10,631 nt of DNA from positions 1-10,631 of the forward strand of contig JAJFJE010000041.1 of the NCBI GenBank assembly GCA_021774355.1. Direction: 5' to 3'. How positions within the stretch are numbered: position 1 is the first letter of the stretch; the number at the start of each line of letters is the position of its first letter. This document shows, piece by piece, positions 1 through 7,138 of the stretch. The translations under genes and the position numbers were made by a program. This stretch comes from Alphaproteobacteria bacterium (GTDB taxonomy: Bacteria > Pseudomonadota > Alphaproteobacteria > Zavarziniales > Zavarziniaceae). The notes beneath the pieces are model-generated. The model was not told where the DNA came from. It did not search any database and saw only the letters and a program-made list of their open reading frames with translations.

Positions 1-105
1 CCTCTCTGGACCGGCTTCGCCCAGGGGTTAAGCGCCGGTATCGGCGAGGAAATCCTGTTTCGCCTCGGCCTCATGAGCCTGATCGCCTGGTTCGCCTGGG
101 ACCTG
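1..105 (+). other. CPBP (CAAX-type) protease motif-1-like segment in frame with the PBP
   Basis: Read in the frame of the downstream PBP, bases 1-72 encode a segment containing SAGIGEEILFRLGL, which runs on into MSLIAWF and then the PBP-like AWDLPAFDRL. The EExxxR pattern after a small-residue stretch and before a hydrophobic helix is the hallmark of motif 1 of CPBP/CAAX intramembrane proteases. The later histidine motifs of that family are absent, because the sequence changes to PBP around base 95-105. The segment could still supply a membrane helix to anchor the PBP. It may be a true gene fusion, a deletion scar, an assembly chimera or chance resemblance. Only the last part of any upstream protein is visible. 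Confidence 0.5.
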
Positions 106-1926
106 CCCGCCTTCGACCGCCTGACGGCCATCGACAAGCGCCCGGCGATACGGCTGCTGGCCGCCGACGGCACCGCCTTTGCCACCTTGGGCGATCTCTA
201 TGGCGAAGCGCTCGACTACGAGGCCTTTCCCCCGGTGCTGCGCCAGGCGGTGCTGGCCATCGAGGACCGCCGCTTCTTCGATCATGGCGGCTTCGACGCC
301 GTCGGCCTGTTGCGCGCGGCCTGGACCAATCTGGTCGAGGGCCATCTGGTCCAGGGCGGCTCGACGATCAGCCAGCAGGCGGTCAAGACGGTGTTCCTGG
401 GCCCCGAGCGCACCCTCAAGCGCAAGGTCCAGGAGGCGATCCTGACCATCGAGCTGGAAGGCCACCTGTCCAAGCGCGAAATCCTCGCCCTCTATCTGAA
501 CCGGGTCTATCTGGGGGCCGGTGCCTATGGCATGGACGGTGCCGCCCGGCGCTATTTCGGCAGCAGCGCCCGCGACCTGACCCTGCCCCAGGCGGCCATG
601 CTGGCCGGCCTGATGAAGGCGCCGTCGCGCCTGTCGCCCTTCGCCGATTGGGCGGCGGCGGTCCGGCGGGCCAATCTGGTGCTCGACACCATGGTCGAGG
701 CGGGGTTCATCACGCCCGAGGCCGCGGCCCGGGCCAAGGCCAACCCGGCGCGCACCGTGAAGCGGCCGGGGGGCGACGCGGTGCGCTATTTCAGCGACTG
801 GGTGGTCGAGCGGATCCCCGACTATATCGGCCCGTCGGACGACGACCTGGTGGTCAAGACGACCCTCGACCTGAAGGCCCAGAATGCGGCAGCGGCGGCT
901 TTGGCCGCGGGCCTCGGCCGGGACGGCGGCCGCGGCGCGATCGGCCAGGGGGCGGTGGTGGCGCTCGGCCTCGACGGCGCGGTGCGGGCCATGGTCGGCG
1001 GCCGGGACTACCAGGCCTCGTCCTTCAACCGCGCGGCCAACGGGCTGCGCCAGCCCGGCTCGGCGTTCAAGCTGTTCGTCTATCTCGCCGCCCTGGAGGC
1101 CGGCCTGACCCCGGACAGCGTCGAGCTCGATGGGCCGGTCGACATCGGTGGCTATCGTCCGGCCAATCACAATGGCGGCTATGCCGGCCCGGTGACTTTG
1201 GCCCAGGCCTTTGCCCAGTCGATCAACACCGTGGCGGTCAAGCTGCTGGCCCGGGTCGGCGCCGGCGCCGTCGTCGAGATGGCCCAGCGCCTGGGCATCA
1301 CCTCGCCGATTCCGCGCAATGCCTCGATCGCCCTGGGCAGCGCCGAGGTCAGCCCGGTAGAGCTGGCGGCGGCCTATGCCGTGGTCGGCAATGGCGGCTT
1401 CGAGGTCTTTCCCTATGGCATTGTCGAGGTGCGCAACGGCGCCGGAACCGTGCTCTACAGCCGCCAGGCCAGCCCGCCCGAGCGGTTGATCCGGGAACGG
1501 ATCGACTGGCAGATGGTCGACCTCCTGCGTCTCGTCATCGGTCAGGGCACCGGCAAGGCGGCCAATCCCGGGCGCCCGGCGGCGGGCAAGACGGGAACCA
1601 GCCAGAACTATCGAAATGCCTGGTTTGTCGGCTTCACCGGAGAATTGGCCGCGGCGGTGTGGCTCGGCAATGACGACATGGCACCGATGAAGACGGTGAC
1701 CGGCGGTGCCGCGCCGGCCCGCATCTGGGCAAGCTTCATGCGGGCGGCCCTCAAGGGCGCGCCCGTCCGCGCCCTGCCCGAGGCGCCCCCCGACCGCGAC
1801 CTGCTGGACGGCCTGTTCCACCTGTTTTCCGGCCGTTCCGACTCGCCGGGCACAGCCGGCGGCGGCCGGCGGGCAGGGCCGGACGGCCCCACGATCATCT
1901 ATGAATACCCCAAGGGGCGGGATTGA
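1..1926 (+). CDS. Class A penicillin-binding protein (PBP1A-like glycosyltransferase/transpeptidase), 5' end open
   Basis: Bifunctional peptidoglycan synthase of the periplasmic face: it polymerises lipid II into glycan strands and cross-links the stem peptides. Numbered from the ATG at 73 (617 residues), the GT51 domain shows EDRRFFDHGG with catalytic E64, GGSTISQQ (95-102), RKVQE (117-121) and KREILALYLNRVYLG (134-148). The transpeptidase domain shows SAFK with nucleophile S330 and K333, SIN (383-385) and KTGT (506-509), so both active sites look intact. At 617 residues it is short for the family, with little room for an OB-like insert between the domains. The start is uncertain. ATG 73 has no close Shine-Dalgarno, and the frame stays open to base 1 with no ATG, GTG or TTG between. 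The residues encoded before 73 look like a CPBP protease motif rather than a usual PBP anchor. Function is confident; the N-terminus is not. Confidence 0.93.
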   Translation, partial: PLWTGFAQGLSAGIGEEILFRLGLMSLIAWFAWDLPAFDRLTAIDKRPAIRLLAADGTAFATLGDLYGEALDYEAFPPVLRQAVLAIEDRRFFDHGGFDAVGLLRAAWTNLVEGHLVQGGSTISQQAVKTVFLGPERTLKRKVQEAILTIELEGHLSKREILALYLNRVYLGAGAYGMDGAARRYFGSSARDLTLPQAAMLAGLMKAPSRLSPFADWAAAVRRANLVLDTMVEAGFITPEAAARAKANPARTVKRPGGDAVRYFSDWVVERIPDYIGPSDDDLVVKTTLDLKAQNAAAAALAAGLGRDGGRGAIGQGAVVALGLDGAVRAMVGGRDYQASSFNRAANGLRQPGSAFKLFVYLAALEAGLTPDSVELDGPVDIGGYRPANHNGGYAGPVTLAQAFAQSINTVAVKLLARVGAGAVVEMAQRLGITSPIPRNASIALGSAEVSPVELAAAYAVVGNGGFEVFPYGIVEVRNGAGTVLYSRQASPPERLIRERIDWQMVDLLRLVIGQGTGKAANPGRPAAGKTGTSQNYRNAWFVGFTGELAAAVWLGNDDMAPMKTVTGGAAPARIWASFMRAALKGAPVRALPEAPPDRDLLDGLFHLFSGRSDSPGTAGGGRRAGPDGPTIIYEYPKGRD

Positions 1927-3058
1927 CCGGCTCCCGATAGGCCGGGGCCTGGCCCTCCGAGGGTGCGGCGCCGCTCTCGGCGCCGGCCATCCGCAGGCGG
2001 GGCAGGACCCCGGGATGATGGTCGCGCAGATAGGTGATCAGGCCTTCGCGGAGTTCGCAGCGCAGGTCCCAGGCCCGGGGCGAGGTCGAGGCGCTGGCCA
2101 GCGCCCGCAGTTCCACCGTGTGCTCCTTGGCCTCGGTCACCTGCAGCACGGCGACCTTGCCGTCCCACAGCGACGACGCCTTGGCCAGCTCGTGAAATTT
2201 CTGCCGGATCTCCTCGATCGGCGCCATGTAGTCGACATGCAGGAAGATGCTGCCGATGATCGTGTTGCCTTCCCGGGTCCAGTTCTGGAACGGCTTTTCA
2301 ATGAAATAGGTCAGCGGCAGGATCAGGCGCCGCAGGTCCCAGATCTTGACCACCACATAGGTGCTGGTGATGTCTTCGATCCAGCCCCATTCCCCTTCGA
2401 CGACGACCGCGTCGTCGACCCGGATCGGCTGGGTCAGGGCGATCTGGATGCCGGCAAAGAAATTGGCCAGGAGCGGGCGCGCGGCGAGGCCGGCGAAGAT
2501 GCCGGCGACGCCGGCCGAGGCGAACAGCGTGACGCCATATTCCCGGACCGCGTCGAAGGTCATCAAGGCCGCCGAAAAGGTCATGATGACGATGATGGTG
2601 TCCAGCGCCCGGCACAGCAGGCGCACCTGGGTGACATGCTTGCGCGCCAGGAGATTGTCGTCGACATCGATCCGGTAGCGCCGGAGATGCAGTTCGCTGG
2701 CGATATTGACCGCGATCACCGCGGACCAGCCGCCCAGGGCGACCAGCAGCACCGTGACGATCTTGCCCAGTCCGCCGGCCAGGGGCTGGGGCAGGGCCAG
2801 TGCCGGCAGCACCAGGGACATCGCCGCCAGGACCAGCGCGGCCCGGCCTGGCCCGGCCAGGCGCCCCTTCAACGACCGCAACAGGGGCATCTTCTCGCCC
2901 CTGAGCAGGCGATCCAGCAAGCGGTGAACATAGCGATTGATGGTCAGGGCCACAGCCACGGCGCCGACCAGAAGAATGATCGACGACAGCCAGGGCGGCA
3001 GCCATGACGCCAGTGTCGATGTCCGAATAAGCTCGCCGATCGGTCCGTCGCCCGGCAT
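1895..3058 (-). CDS. MscS-family mechanosensitive ion channel
   Basis: Inner-membrane channel of the small-conductance mechanosensitive family, expected to open under membrane tension and release solutes on osmotic downshock. The 387 residues have hydrophobic segments near 22-42, 72-92, 98-120 and 152-172. The pore-lining helix follows, with its Gly/Ala-rich face (AGVAGIFAGLAARPLLANFFAG, 182-203), then IALTQPIRVDD (206-216). The beta domain after it contains WGWIEDITSTYVVV and RRLILPLTYFIEKPFQNWTR, a classic MscS signature. The C-terminus is a short Pro/Ala-rich tail. It has more predicted helices than E. coli MscS, as in larger subfamilies. The ATG at 3058 is supported by GAGGTG at 3069-3064, five bases upstream. 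The last 32 bases overlap the 3' end of the convergent PBP gene. Family is confident; the physiological trigger is inferred from the family. Confidence 0.93.
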   Translation of the reverse strand: MPGDGPIGELIRTSTLASWLPPWLSSIILLVGAVAVALTINRYVHRLLDRLLRGEKMPLLRSLKGRLAGPGRAALVLAAMSLVLPALALPQPLAGGLGKIVTVLLVALGGWSAVIAVNIASELHLRRYRIDVDDNLLARKHVTQVRLLCRALDTIIVIMTFSAALMTFDAVREYGVTLFASAGVAGIFAGLAARPLLANFFAGIQIALTQPIRVDDAVVVEGEWGWIEDITSTYVVVKIWDLRRLILPLTYFIEKPFQNWTREGNTIIGSIFLHVDYMAPIEEIRQKFHELAKASSLWDGKVAVLQVTEAKEHTVELRALASASTSPRAWDLRCELREGLITYLRDHHPGVLPRLRMAGAESGAAPSEGQAPAYREPVNPAPWGIHR

Positions 3059-3178
3059 TGCCGCACCTCAGAGCCTGTCTCGCCGCCACGTCGGCGGGGT
3101 GTCTCCGCCTGTAGCATGCTGCGCCGCGAAAGGGTCAGGAAATCGACATGCCGTGGCCGGCCGGCCCGGCGTCCCAAT

Positions 3179-3207
3179 TTGACCGCCGCCGGCGGCTGCC
3201 TCAGAAT
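3179..3207 (+). promoter_or_regulatory. Candidate sigma70-type promoter before the RTX-like ORF
   Basis: A TTGACC box (3179-3184, five of six matches to TTGACA) lies 17 bases from CAGAAT (3202-3207, four of six matches to TATAAT), predicting a start near 3214, about 40 bases before the ATG at 3255. The spacer holds a perfect 12-base palindrome, GCCGCCGGCGGC (3185-3196), which may be chance in such G+C-rich DNA. The rest of 3059-3254 shows nothing else convincing. This is sequence resemblance only. Confidence 0.3.
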
Positions 3208-3254
3208 CGGGCAGCGGCGCCTGGCGCCGTGCGACAGGGGGCGGGACACGGGGA

Positions 3255-3437
3255 ATGGCTATTTTTCGCGGAACGGCTGGCGTCGACCGGTTGATTGGCG
3301 CGGATGACGTGGTCGACCTGCTTCAGTTCCAGGCAGCCGACTTCTCGGCGACGGACCGGGTTCTGGGCGGGCGCGGCCCCGATCGCCTCGGCTTCACCAC
3401 GCCCGCGGCGGTTCTCGACGATGGCACCCTGGTCTAG
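3255..3437 (+). pseudogene. Truncated RTX/hemolysin-type calcium-binding protein N-terminus
   Basis: A 60-codon reading frame starting MAIFRGTAGVDRLIGADDVVD and continuing LLQFQAADFSATDRVLGGRGPDRLGF before a TAG at 3435-3437. The opening (xFxGTxGxDxLxG) and the GGxGxDRL block resemble the start of large secreted RTX-type calcium-binding proteins, where a glycine/aspartate nonapeptide region and a type I secretion signal would follow. Nothing of that kind follows here: no reading frame after the stop continues the pattern, and the monooxygenase 3' end begins 18 bases on. The likeliest reading is a decayed remnant; a genuine small protein is the alternative. The spacing of G-rich sequence to the ATG is poor for a ribosome site. 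A plausible promoter lies 48 bases upstream. Confidence 0.42.
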
Positions 3438-3455
3438 AGCCGTGGCCCACAGCGG

Positions 3456-4451
3456 TCATTCGGCCATGGCCCCGTGGGCCTGGGCCAGAATGGTGTAGGA
3501 GTGGCGCCGGGCCTGGTGGTCGTAAATCGCCGAGGCGACCATCAGTTCGTCGGCCCCGGTCTGTTCGACGAAGCGGGTCAGCGCCTCGGCAAGGGTCGCC
3601 GGCCCGCCGACCAACGAACAGCGTGTCATGGCGGTGACCTGGGCCTGCTCGGCGGGCGACCAGCGGCCCTCCATGGTCTCGACCGGCGGCGGCAGGGCCC
3701 GGTTCTCGCCCCGGATCATGGCGGTGAAGCGCTGCTGGATCGAGGTGAACAGGTGCCGCGCCTCGCCATCGCTGTCGGCGGCGACGACATTCACCCCGAC
3801 CATGGCGTGGGGCCTGGCCAGTTGGGCCGATGGCTCGAAATGCTCGCGGTAGAGGGTCAGGGCGGCCGACAGGGCGTCGGGCGCGAAATGCGAGGCGAAG
3901 GCGAAAGGCAGGCCCAGCATCCCGGCCAGGCGGGCGCCGAACAGGCTGGAGCCGAGAATCCACAGGGGCACCCGAAGGCCGGCGCCAGGCACCGCCTTCA
4001 GCATCTGACCCGGCTGGGGCGGCGCCAGCAGGGCCTGAACCTCCAGCACATCCTGGGGAAAATGCTCGGCCGCGGCGGGGTCGCGGCGCAGCGCCCGCAG
4101 GGTCCGCTGGTCGGTCCCCGGGGCCCGGCCCAGGCCCAGGTCGATGCGCCCGGGGAACAGGGATTCAAGGGTGCCGAACTGCTCGGCGACCACCAGCGGC
4201 GCATGGTTGGGCAGCATGATGCCGCCGGCGCCGACCCGAATCCGGCTGGTGCCGCCGGCAACATGGCAGATCACCACCGCGGTGGCGGCGCTGGCGATGC
4301 CGGCCATGTTGTGATGCTCGGCCAGCCAGAACCGGCGATAGCCCAGGCTTTCCACATGGCGGGCGAGGGACAGGGCGTTTCGCAAGGCGTCGGCCGGGGT
4401 GCCGCCTTCGGTTACCGGGGCCAGGTCGAGAACGGACAGGGGTGGCGGCAT
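3456..4451 (-). CDS. YhbW-like LLM-class flavin-dependent monooxygenase
   Basis: Cytoplasmic bacterial-luciferase-like (LLM) flavoenzyme of the E. coli YhbW type; the substrate is unknown. The 331-residue product has the expected TIM-barrel landmarks: SVLDLAPVTEG at the start, RFWLAEHHNMAGIASAAT (40-57), IMLPNHAPLVVAEQFGTL (79-95), GRIDLGLGRAPGTDQ (101-115) and LGSSLFGARLAG, then FAFASHFAPD (183-192) and a C-terminal ADELMV...YDHQARRHS block. I recall E. coli YhbW as closely similar over nearly its whole length. ATG 4451 is preferred over the in-frame ATG at 4481, because GGAGA (4463-4459) lies seven bases before it and the N-terminus then matches the family length. It lies 111 bases downstream of rfbD on the same strand, and I see no convincing promoter or terminator between them. 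It has no evident role in rhamnose synthesis. Confidence 0.92.
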   Translation of the reverse strand: MPPPLSVLDLAPVTEGGTPADALRNALSLARHVESLGYRRFWLAEHHNMAGIASAATAVVICHVAGGTSRIRVGAGGIMLPNHAPLVVAEQFGTLESLFPGRIDLGLGRAPGTDQRTLRALRRDPAAAEHFPQDVLEVQALLAPPQPGQMLKAVPGAGLRVPLWILGSSLFGARLAGMLGLPFAFASHFAPDALSAALTLYREHFEPSAQLARPHAMVGVNVVAADSDGEARHLFTSIQQRFTAMIRGENRALPPPVETMEGRWSPAEQAQVTAMTRCSLVGGPATLAEALTRFVEQTGADELMVASAIYDHQARRHSYTILAQAHGAMAE

Positions 4452-4458
4452 GGGGCGG

Positions 4459-4463
4459 TCTCC
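4459..4463 (-). promoter_or_regulatory. Ribosome binding site deciding the monooxygenase start
   Basis: GGAGA on the minus strand, seven bases before the ATG at 4451. The alternative ATG at 4481 has no comparable Shine-Dalgarno, so the shorter protein is favoured. Confidence 0.55.
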
Positions 4464-4562
4464 GGCGATGGGGCGGGCCATCCCCGGACGATGCCGCCGA
4501 CCCGCGTCCCGCTTTCTATCCGCCGCCGCGGCCGCGCCGCAACCCGCCCGCAGACATGGCCG

Positions 4563-5468
4563 CTATGGCCGAAGCGGCGGGGCAGCATCGGCCGCCGGCA
4601 GCAGGGCGGCGACGATATCGGCCACCGCCGCCTCCCAGGGGCGTGGCGCCAGGCCGTAGTCCCGCCGGATCCGCTCCAGGCAGAGGCGGGAATTGGCCGG
4701 GCGCCGGGCGGCGGTGGGATAGGCCGCGGTGCCGATCGCGGCCACCTCGGGCGCCGGGCCGCCCCGGGCCGCGGCCAGGCGGAAGACTTCCCGGGCCAGG
4801 CCGCACCAGCTGGTGGCGCCGTCATTGGTCAGGTGGAACAGGCCGGTGGGCGCGCCGGGATCGGCCAGCAGGCGCAGGGTGACGGCGGCGACTGCCGCAG
4901 CGATATCGGCGGCGCCGGTGGGCGCGCCGATCTGGTCGTCGACCACGTGCAGGCGCGGCCGCTCGCGCCCCAGGCGCAACATGGTCTTGATGAAATTATG
5001 GCCATGGGCGCTGACCACCCAGGAGGTCCGCAGGATGACATGGCGGCCGCCGGCGCTGCGCACCGCCAACTCGCCCCCGGCCTTGGAGGCGCCATAGACC
5101 CCCAGGGGGGCCAAGCCGTCGGCCTCGATGTAAGGGGCGGGCTTGCGGCCGTCGAAGACATAGTCGGTCGACAGCTGGATCAGGGGGATGCCGGCCCGGG
5201 CGGCCGCCTGGGCCAGGACCGCCGGGGCCAGGGCGTTGATTGTCCAGGCCGCGGCAAGCTCGCCCTCGGCGCGGTCGACCGCGGTATAGGCCCCCGCATT
5301 GATGATCGCGCGCCATGGCCGGGCGGCCACCGCGGCGGCCAGAGCGGCGGGGTCGCCCAGGTCCAGCGCCTGGCGGGGCGGCGCAACCAATGCAATCCCG
5401 TCCGGCCAGGCGCGGCTGCGCAGCGCCGTGCCGACTTGGCCGCTGCCGCCGGTCAAGAGGATCGTCAC
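4563..5468 (-). CDS. rfbD: dTDP-4-dehydrorhamnose reductase (RmlD)
   Basis: Last step of dTDP-L-rhamnose synthesis: NAD(P)H-dependent reduction of dTDP-4-dehydro-L-rhamnose in the cytoplasm. The 301-residue protein is an extended short-chain dehydrogenase with the Rossmann motif TGGSGQVG (6-13), INAGAYTAVDRAE (56-68), STDYVFDG (100-107), the catalytic Y125xxxK129 (YGASK), RTSWV (147-151) and the late family motif RPANSRL (256-262). A longer frame reaches an ATG at 5531, but the extra residues (MAQHPGRRL...) do not look like an RmlD N-terminus. The GTG at 5468 gives VTILLTGGSGQVG directly and overlaps the rfbB stop as GTGA, so GTG is chosen. No clear Shine-Dalgarno precedes it, which suggests translational coupling to rfbB. 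The family assignment is secure. Confidence 0.93.
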   Translation of the reverse strand: MTILLTGGSGQVGTALRSRAWPDGIALVAPPRQALDLGDPAALAAAVAARPWRAIINAGAYTAVDRAEGELAAAWTINALAPAVLAQAAARAGIPLIQLSTDYVFDGRKPAPYIEADGLAPLGVYGASKAGGELAVRSAGGRHVILRTSWVVSAHGHNFIKTMLRLGRERPRLHVVDDQIGAPTGAADIAAAVAAVTLRLLADPGAPTGLFHLTNDGATSWCGLAREVFRLAAARGGPAPEVAAIGTAAYPTAARRPANSRLCLERIRRDYGLAPRPWEAAVADIVAALLPAADAAPPLRP

Positions 5469-6529
5469 GGTGCCGCACCGACCAGGCCCAGCCGCGCCCC
5501 GGCATAGCCGCCGGCCTGGATGCTGCGCCACCAGGACGCGTTGTCGAGATACCAGCGAATGGTCCGCTCCAGCCCCGAGTCAAAGCTTTCCCGCGGGCAC
5601 CAGCCGAGCTGGCTGCGGATCTTGCCGGCATCGATGGCATAGCGCTGGTCATGGCCCGGGCGGTCGGCGACGAAGCGGATCTGCTGGCGGCGGGGGTGGC
5701 CGTCCGGCCGCGGGCACAGCCGGTCCAGGCCGTCGCAGATCGCCTCGACCACTTCGAGATTGCGCCGTTCCGCATTGCCCCCGATGGCATAGGTCTCGCC
5801 CGGCAGGCCGGCCTCGAACACCCGGGTCAGGGCACGCACATGGTCTTCGACATGAAGCCAGTCGCGGATATTGTCGCCCCGGCCATAGACCGGCAGGGCC
5901 TCTCCCGCCAGGCCCTTGATGATCATCAAGGGGATCATCTTCTCCGGAAAATGGAACGGCCCGTAATTGTTCGAGCAATTGGTCACCAGGACGGGCAGGC
6001 CATAGGTGTGGTGCCAGGCCCGCACCAGATGGTCGGCCGCGGCCTTGGAGGCGGAATAGGGCGAGCGCGGATCATATGCCGAGCGCTCGGTGAAATATCC
6101 CGTGGGCCCCAGCGAACCGAACACCTCGTCGGTCGAGATGTGATGGAAGCGGAAACGGGTCCGGCGGTCCGGGGGCAGGCGGCGCCAGTGGCTGCAGGCG
6201 GCGGCGAGCAGGGTGAAGGTGCCGACCACATTGGTCTGCACGAAGGCGCCCGGGCCGTCGATCGAACGGTCGACATGGGACTCCGCGGCGAGATGGGTCA
6301 CGATGTCGGGATCGAACCGGTCGAACAGCTCGGCCAGCAGGGCGGCGTCACAGATATCGCCCCGGACGAAGCGATAGCGGGGATTGTCCGCCACCGCGTC
6401 GAGCGACGACAGGGTCGCGGCATAGGTCAGCTTGTCGAGGTTCAGGACCGCGTGTCCGGTCTCGGCGATCAGGTGACGGACCAGAGCCGAGCCGATGAAG
6501 CCGGCCCCGCCGGTAACCAGAACGCGCAT
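5465..6529 (-). CDS. rfbB: dTDP-glucose 4,6-dehydratase (RmlB)
   Basis: Second step of the pathway: NAD-dependent conversion of dTDP-glucose to dTDP-4-keto-6-deoxyglucose. The 354 residues start MRVLVTGGAGFIGSALVRHL, with the NAD-binding TGGAGFIG at 6-13. They continue with THLAAESHVDRSI (78-90) and STDEVFGSLG (132-141), in which D134 and E135 match the catalytic Asp-Glu pair of RmlB. YSASK (158-162) carries the catalytic Tyr and Lys, followed by TNCSNNYGPFHFPEKMIPL (183-201), GDNIRDWLHVEDH (218-230) and DRPGHDQRYAID (289-300). All signature blocks are present and the length is normal. The start at 6529 has a G-run (GGGGGGATC) just before it and lies 21 bases after the rfbC stop. The rfbD GTG overlaps its stop by four bases. 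Confidence 0.97.
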   Translation of the reverse strand: MRVLVTGGAGFIGSALVRHLIAETGHAVLNLDKLTYAATLSSLDAVADNPRYRFVRGDICDAALLAELFDRFDPDIVTHLAAESHVDRSIDGPGAFVQTNVVGTFTLLAAACSHWRRLPPDRRTRFRFHHISTDEVFGSLGPTGYFTERSAYDPRSPYSASKAAADHLVRAWHHTYGLPVLVTNCSNNYGPFHFPEKMIPLMIIKGLAGEALPVYGRGDNIRDWLHVEDHVRALTRVFEAGLPGETYAIGGNAERRNLEVVEAICDGLDRLCPRPDGHPRRQQIRFVADRPGHDQRYAIDAGKIRSQLGWCPRESFDSGLERTIRWYLDNASWWRSIQAGGYAGARLGLVGAAP

Positions 6530-6550
6530 GATCCCCCCGTCCGAACGGCC

Positions 6551-7138
6551 TCACCGGGCCAGTGGCATAAGCGGCGCGCCGTCGTCGTCGAACGGACTGT
6601 CAAAGCCCGCGAAAGGCGGCAGGGCGGCATCCTTAGGCGACAGATGAGGGCCGCCGGGCGGGACCGGCCAGGGCAGGCCGAGATCCGGATCGTCCCAGCG
6701 CAGGCCGCTGTCGCAGTCGGGTGTGTAGAAGGACGAAACCTTATAGATTACTTCCGTGGCGTCGACCAGGGTGATGAAGCCATGGGCAAAGCCGGCCGGC
6801 ACGAAAAGCTGGTGGCCGTTCTCGGCCGTCAGTTCGGCGGCGACCCAGCAGCCAAAGCTGGGCGCCCCCCGGCGCAGATCGACCGCCACGTCCCAGATTG
6901 CCCCGCGGATGCAGCGCACCAGCTTGGCCTGGGCCTGGGGCGGGCGCTGGAAATGGAGGCCGCGCAGGGTCCCGGCCGTGGCCGACAGGGAGTGGTTGTC
7001 CTGGACGAAACGGGTGGCGATGCCCTGCTCGGCAAAGTGCCGCTCGCTATAGGTTTCGCTGAACCAGCCGCGCTGGTCGCCGAGGCGCCGGGTCTCGATC
7101 AACCGGACGGCCGGGTGGCGGACGGCGGGCCGCGTCAT
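6551..7138 (-). CDS. rfbC: dTDP-4-dehydrorhamnose 3,5-epimerase (RmlC)
   Basis: Third step of the pathway: epimerises dTDP-4-keto-6-deoxyglucose at C3 and C5. The 195-residue cupin contains RGWFSETYSERHFAEQGI (23-40), FVQDNHSLSATAGTLRGLHFQ (44-64), KLVRCIRGAIWDVAVDLRRGSPTFG-like sequence (72-96), FVPAGFAHGFITL (112-124) and VIYKVSSFYTPDCDSGLRWDDP. H62 and D170 (in LSPKDAALP) fit the catalytic His and Asp of RmlC, and Y132 and Y138 fit the active-site tyrosines. The ATG at 7138 overlaps the rfbA stop as ATGA, and no Shine-Dalgarno is obvious, so its translation is probably coupled to rfbA. The C-terminal tail after the conserved core is slightly longer than in the enteric enzyme. Confidence 0.96.
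   Translation of the reverse strand: MTRPAVRHPAVRLIETRRLGDQRGWFSETYSERHFAEQGIATRFVQDNHSLSATAGTLRGLHFQRPPQAQAKLVRCIRGAIWDVAVDLRRGAPSFGCWVAAELTAENGHQLFVPAGFAHGFITLVDATEVIYKVSSFYTPDCDSGLRWDDPDLGLPWPVPPGGPHLSPKDAALPPFAGFDSPFDDDGAPLMPLAR

Noticed and set aside
28..1821. Long antisense reading frame (597 codons) opposite the PBP gene
   Set aside because: It lies wholly opposite a gene with intact catalytic motifs, has low-complexity Gly/Arg/Gln/Asp-rich composition, and resembles no family. Such frames are expected in G+C-rich codon usage.
1706..3007. Plus-strand reading frame of 433 codons across mscS
   Set aside because: It is the antisense shadow of a clear MscS gene, rich in Gln/Asp/Gly, with no domain signature and no ribosome site.
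3444..3480. Inverted repeat GGCCCAC ... GTGGGCC near the monooxygenase stop
   Set aside because: Seven-base arms with a 23-base loop, mostly within coding sequence and without a T-run; not better than chance here.
4482..4562. Possible promoter between rfbD and the monooxygenase (TTGCGG with a weak AT box)
   Set aside because: Both boxes match the consensus poorly (about three of six each), so I do not call it.
3474..5507. Plus-strand reading frame of 677 codons opposite the monooxygenase and rfbD
   Set aside because: It spans two real genes and their gap in antisense, with shadow-type composition and no recognisable motif.
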